This document shows, piece after piece, positions 61,376 to 64,000 of a stretch of 64,000 nucleotides of DNA (position 1 is the stretch's first letter; every line of letters begins with the position of its first letter). The translations under genes and the position numbers were made by a program. The notes under the pieces were generated by a model that made no database searches, had not been told where the DNA came from, and saw only the letters and a list, made by a program, of their open reading frames with translations. The DNA lies in assembly GCA_014859965.1 (NCBI GenBank), contig JACZKQ010000074.1, forward strand, positions 1-64,000. Reading direction: 5' to 3'. Source of the DNA: Phycisphaerae bacterium. Its GTDB lineage: Bacteria; Planctomycetota; Phycisphaerae; Sedimentisphaerales; Anaerohalosphaeraceae.

Positions 61376-62590
61376 ATGCCGACGTTTGTTTACAAAGCGA
61401 TCGATGGGGCGGGCCGGCAGGTGGCGGACATGTTGGAGGCGCCGAGCCGCGTGTCTGCGATTGACCTGTTGACGCAGCAGGGTTTTTGTCCTGTGATGGT
61501 CGAGGCGGGCGAGGCGGCGGCAAAAAGAGAGTGGCGACGCCCGGGGTTTCGGATCGTCAGCAAGGCGGAGGTGGAGGCGTTCACGCGCGAACTGGCGAAC
61601 CTGCTGGCGGCGGGGGTGCCGCTGAGCCGGGCGCTGAATATCCTCAGTCGGGAGGCGGCCCGGCCGACGGCCAAGGCGCTGTGGGCGACGGTTCACGACC
61701 AGGTTGCGGGTGGGCAGTCTCTGGCGGATGCGTTGAGGTCCCATCCGAAGCATTTCCCGGCGATTACGGTGGCGATGGTCCGGGCCGGCGAGATGGGCGG
61801 CTTTCTGGATTTGGTGCTGGACCAGATTGCGGCGTTTCGCAGCCGCGAGCAGGATCTTATGGGCAAGGTCAAGGCGGCCCTGGTGTATCCGGCGGTGCTT
61901 GCGGTGTTGGCGACGGGCATTCTGACTTTTCTGTTGATCTACTTCATCCCGCGTTTTTCGCAGATGTTTCTGGAGTTCGGAGGCTCGCTGCCGGCATTGA
62001 CCAAGGCGATTGTGACGGCCAGCGACCTGCTGGTGCGGTTCTGGTTTGTTCTGGTGTTGGCCGCTGCGCTGGCTGGTTTCGGGTTTCATCGCATCCGGAC
62101 GAGCCCGGACGGGCGGCGGGGGCTGGAGCGCACCATGCTGCGGATTCCGATGTTCGGCGTTGTGGTGGGGCGTTTCGCGCTGGTTCGGTTCTGCCGGATG
62201 TTAGGGACGCTTGTCGGAGCGGGTGTTCCGCTGGTGGGGGCGCTTCAGGTCGCCAGAGAGGCGATCGGCAACCAGGTGCTCGCCGACACGGTTTCGGGCG
62301 CCATCGAGCAGGTGCAGCGCGGCAATTCTCTGGCGCGGAGTCTTCAGCAGTGTCCTGTGCTCTTCCCGCCGTCGGTGGTGGAGATGATCGCGGTGGCCGA
62401 GGAAAGCGGGCGGCTGGATAAGGAACTGGTGCGTCTGGCGGGGGCTTATGAACAGGAACTGGACCGCCGGCTGAAGATGTTAGTGGCATTGGCGGAACCG
62501 GCCATGCTGTTCTTAATGGCCGCGCTGGTGGGCACCGTGGTGATCGGCATGCTGCTGCCGATTTTTAACTTGCAGGAATTGGTGCGTTAA
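61376..62590 (+). CDS. gspF: type II secretion platform protein GspF
   Basis: The protein has 404 residues. 'FVYKAIDGAGRQVADMLEA' is the standard GspF opening. Two T2SSF domains follow, with 'ELANLLAAGVPLSRAL' near 72 and 'MLGTLVGAGVPLVGAL' near 275, and membrane helices at about 168-195, 220-240 and 370-395. It begins six bases after gspE. It is the polytopic partner of GspE. Confidence 0.93.
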   Translation: MPTFVYKAIDGAGRQVADMLEAPSRVSAIDLLTQQGFCPVMVEAGEAAAKREWRRPGFRIVSKAEVEAFTRELANLLAAGVPLSRALNILSREAARPTAKALWATVHDQVAGGQSLADALRSHPKHFPAITVAMVRAGEMGGFLDLVLDQIAAFRSREQDLMGKVKAALVYPAVLAVLATGILTFLLIYFIPRFSQMFLEFGGSLPALTKAIVTASDLLVRFWFVLVLAAALAGFGFHRIRTSPDGRRGLERTMLRIPMFGVVVGRFALVRFCRMLGTLVGAGVPLVGALQVAREAIGNQVLADTVSGAIEQVQRGNSLARSLQQCPVLFPPSVVEMIAVAEESGRLDKELVRLAGAYEQELDRRLKMLVALAEPAMLFLMAALVGTVVIGMLLPIFNLQELVR

Positions 62591-62645
62591 GAGTCGGCGG
62601 GGTTTATCCCGCCCGACGTGACCGAAGTTTTTAAGGAAGACGGAC

Positions 62646-63086
62646 ATGGACAGGACATTCAAAGGACGGGTCAGACGAGGGGCGGGTTTCACGCTGATCG
62701 AACTGCTGCTGGTGTTGGTGATTCTGGCGGCGCTGGCGGCGATTGTGACGCCGAAATTCGCCAGGCGTTCCGAGCAGGCGCGGGTCACCAGCACGGGCAC
62801 GCAGATTGCGCAGTTCGAGGTGGCGCTGGATGCGTTCGAGATCGACGTGGGGCGGTATCCGACCGCCAGCGAGGGGCTGGACGCGCTGGTGCGGAAGCCG
62901 TCCAACGCGCAGGGCTGGCAGCAGGCGTATCTGAAGCGCGACGTGCCGCGTGATCCGTGGGGCAACGCGTATATCTACCGTTATCCCGGGCAGCATAACG
63001 AGGACGGCTACGATCTGTATTCGTACGGTCCGGACGGCAAACAGGGCGGCGGCGACGACATCGTGAACTGGAGCGAAAATCGGTAG
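62646..63086 (+). CDS. gspG: major pseudopilin GspG
   Basis: The protein has 146 residues. The leader 'MDRTFKGRVRRGAG' precedes cleavage at G|FTLIELLLVLVIL. The C-terminus has the GspG signature 'RDPWGNAYIYRYPG' and the calcium loop near 'SYGPDGKQGGGDDI'. This motif settles the locus as T2SS rather than T4P. An A/G-rich stretch upstream serves as ribosome site. Confidence 0.94.
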   Translation: MDRTFKGRVRRGAGFTLIELLLVLVILAALAAIVTPKFARRSEQARVTSTGTQIAQFEVALDAFEIDVGRYPTASEGLDALVRKPSNAQGWQQAYLKRDVPRDPWGNAYIYRYPGQHNEDGYDLYSYGPDGKQGGGDDIVNWSENR

Positions 63087-63131
63087 TCGATCGGCATTCG
63101 GTGCGCGATTTCAGGCAAGGAGCTTTGGACT

Positions 63132-63629
63132 TTGAAAGAACGGGCGTTACAGAAGAGACAGGCGTTCACGCTGCTGGAATTGATTCTGGTGATGGTGATC
63201 CTGTCGACCGTTCTGGCGATGGCGGCGCCCTCGCTGAGGGGCTTCTTCGCCTCGCGTCAGACGCACGATGCGGCGGGCCAGATCCTGTCGCTGATCCAGT
63301 TGGCCGGCTCACAGGCCGTGAGCCAGGGGGCGACGTACCGGCTGAATTTTGAAACGGTCGAGGGGACGTACTGGCTGACGGCGCGACAGGGGGGCGCCTT
63401 CGAGGAACTCGGCACGGAGTTCGGACGGCGGTTTTCGCTGCCCAGGGACACGACGGTGGAACTGACCGGAGCGGGGCAGGATGCGGGGCTCGACTATGTT
63501 TCGTTCACACCGCAGGGGACGTGCACGCCGGCGACGATCACCCTGATGGACCGCCGGGGCGAGAAGGTGCGGCTGATTTGTCCGTCCGCGACGGAGACTT
63601 TTTCGATTGTCGAGGGCGATGCATTATGA
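63132..63629 (+). CDS. gspH: minor pseudopilin GspH
   Basis: The protein has 165 residues. TTG start at 63132, with AAGGAG 9 bases upstream; no ATG or GTG fits. The cleavage site reads QA|FTLLELILVMVIL, so residue -1 is Ala instead of the near-universal Gly, while Glu5 is kept. The C-terminal beta domain is of GspH type. The stop overlaps the next start (ATGA). Confidence 0.85.
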   Translation: MKERALQKRQAFTLLELILVMVILSTVLAMAAPSLRGFFASRQTHDAAGQILSLIQLAGSQAVSQGATYRLNFETVEGTYWLTARQGGAFEELGTEFGRRFSLPRDTTVELTGAGQDAGLDYVSFTPQGTCTPATITLMDRRGEKVRLICPSATETFSIVEGDAL

Positions 63630-64000
63630 GAGGTGCGGCCGCGTACAATCGAAAGGCGTTATGCAGGCGAGGGCGTGCGTTTACGTTTATCGAACTGCTG
63701 GCGACTTTGGTGCTCATCGGTTTGGTGATGCCGGTGGCGATGCACACGGTGTCATTGTGTACGAGTCTGTCGGGGCAGTCGCGGGAACGGATCGAGGCGG
63801 CGACTTTGGCGAGGTCGAAGTTATGCGAACTGATCGTCGCGGAGCTTTGGCAGACGGGCGGTCAGAGCGGCGATTTCGGCGAGGACTGGCCTGGCTACCG
63901 GTGGACGGCCAGGCAGGCCGCGTGGAGCGATCCGATCGTTTCACAACTCGACGTGACGGTGCTGTGGACGGAGCGGGGCAAGGAGCGGTCGGTGACACTC
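63626..64000 (+). CDS. gspI: minor pseudopilin GspI-like, 3' partial
   Basis: The ATG at 63626 overlaps the gspH stop, and the frame stays open to the right edge (125 codons visible). The leader 'MRGAAAYNRKALCRRGRA' ends at RA|FTFIELLATLVLIG, again with Ala at -1 and Glu5 present. 'LARSKLCELIVAEL' and 'WTARQAAW' downstream fit GspI. Gene order E-F-G-H-I supports this call. The rest, and probably gspJ/K, lie outside the window. Confidence 0.8.
   Translation, partial: MRGAAAYNRKALCRRGRAFTFIELLATLVLIGLVMPVAMHTVSLCTSLSGQSRERIEAATLARSKLCELIVAELWQTGGQSGDFGEDWPGYRWTARQAAWSDPIVSQLDVTVLWTERGKERSVTL

Noticed and set aside
59567-62089. 840-codon open frame antisense to gspE and gspF
   Set aside because: It reads as His/Arg/Gln-rich low-complexity sequence and lies exactly opposite two well-supported genes; it is a mirror effect of GC-rich codon use.

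Overview
The window reads as chromosomal DNA of a planctomycete, probably class Phycisphaerae near Sedimentisphaerales. This is an inference from gene content, not a database match. The clues are GC-rich coding DNA, dockerin modules of the 'GDVNGD...DFAxxAxxWL' type on secreted proteins, a giant right-handed beta-helix protein, a carbamoyltransferase/SxtJ/DUF5989 cassette, enlarged signal peptidases, and full type IV pilus and type II secretion loci. There is one tRNA (Cys). I see no rRNA, CRISPR array, insertion sequence or phage.

Layout. 1-8.2 kb: a GH101-related glycosidase cut by the left edge, malQ with a small membrane protein, a Clp1/Grc3-type polynucleotide kinase, a secreted dockerin/DUF6345 protein, and rtcA broken by one missing base. 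8.5-17.7 kb: a textbook promoter driving a 3,015-residue exported protein with five beta-helix modules, a long helical region and a C-terminal dockerin. 18-20.9 kb: a two-gene operon of an LLM-type flavin oxidoreductase and a GH15 glycosidase. 21.8-33.9 kb: a type IV pilus operon (pilB-pilT-pilC, pilins, pilMNOP-like, secretin). 34.4-45 kb: tRNA-Cys, then a carbamoyltransferase/SxtJ/DUF5989 operon that converges on a minus-strand run of an alpha/beta hydrolase, epimerase, SDR, small ORF and two tandem TPR-SGNH proteins. 45.1-53 kb: housekeeping genes (cysteine-cluster protein, hisS, phosphoglycerate-mutase-like probable homoserine kinase, hom, RluA-type synthase, HNH nuclease, CDP-alcohol transferase, cold-shock protein, HU). 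53.2-56.9 kb: tandem signal peptidase I paralogues with inserted domains, and a DUF2284 protein. 57-59.6 kb: an ECF sigma operon divergent from a Gly/Arg-rich exported protein. 59.6-64 kb: gspE-F-G-H-I, cut by the right edge.

Much of the window concerns the cell envelope: export (signal peptidases, T2SS, T4P), exported proteins with dockerins, and a probable envelope-modification locus built on carbamoyl transfer and SGNH chemistry. The carbamoyltransferase/SxtJ/DUF5989/TPR-SGNH locus is the best candidate for an undescribed system. The domain-inserted signal peptidase pair and the giant beta-helix protein come next. Sigma70-like promoters with 16-19 base spacers can be read directly before several operons. 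Convincing intrinsic terminators are nearly absent.
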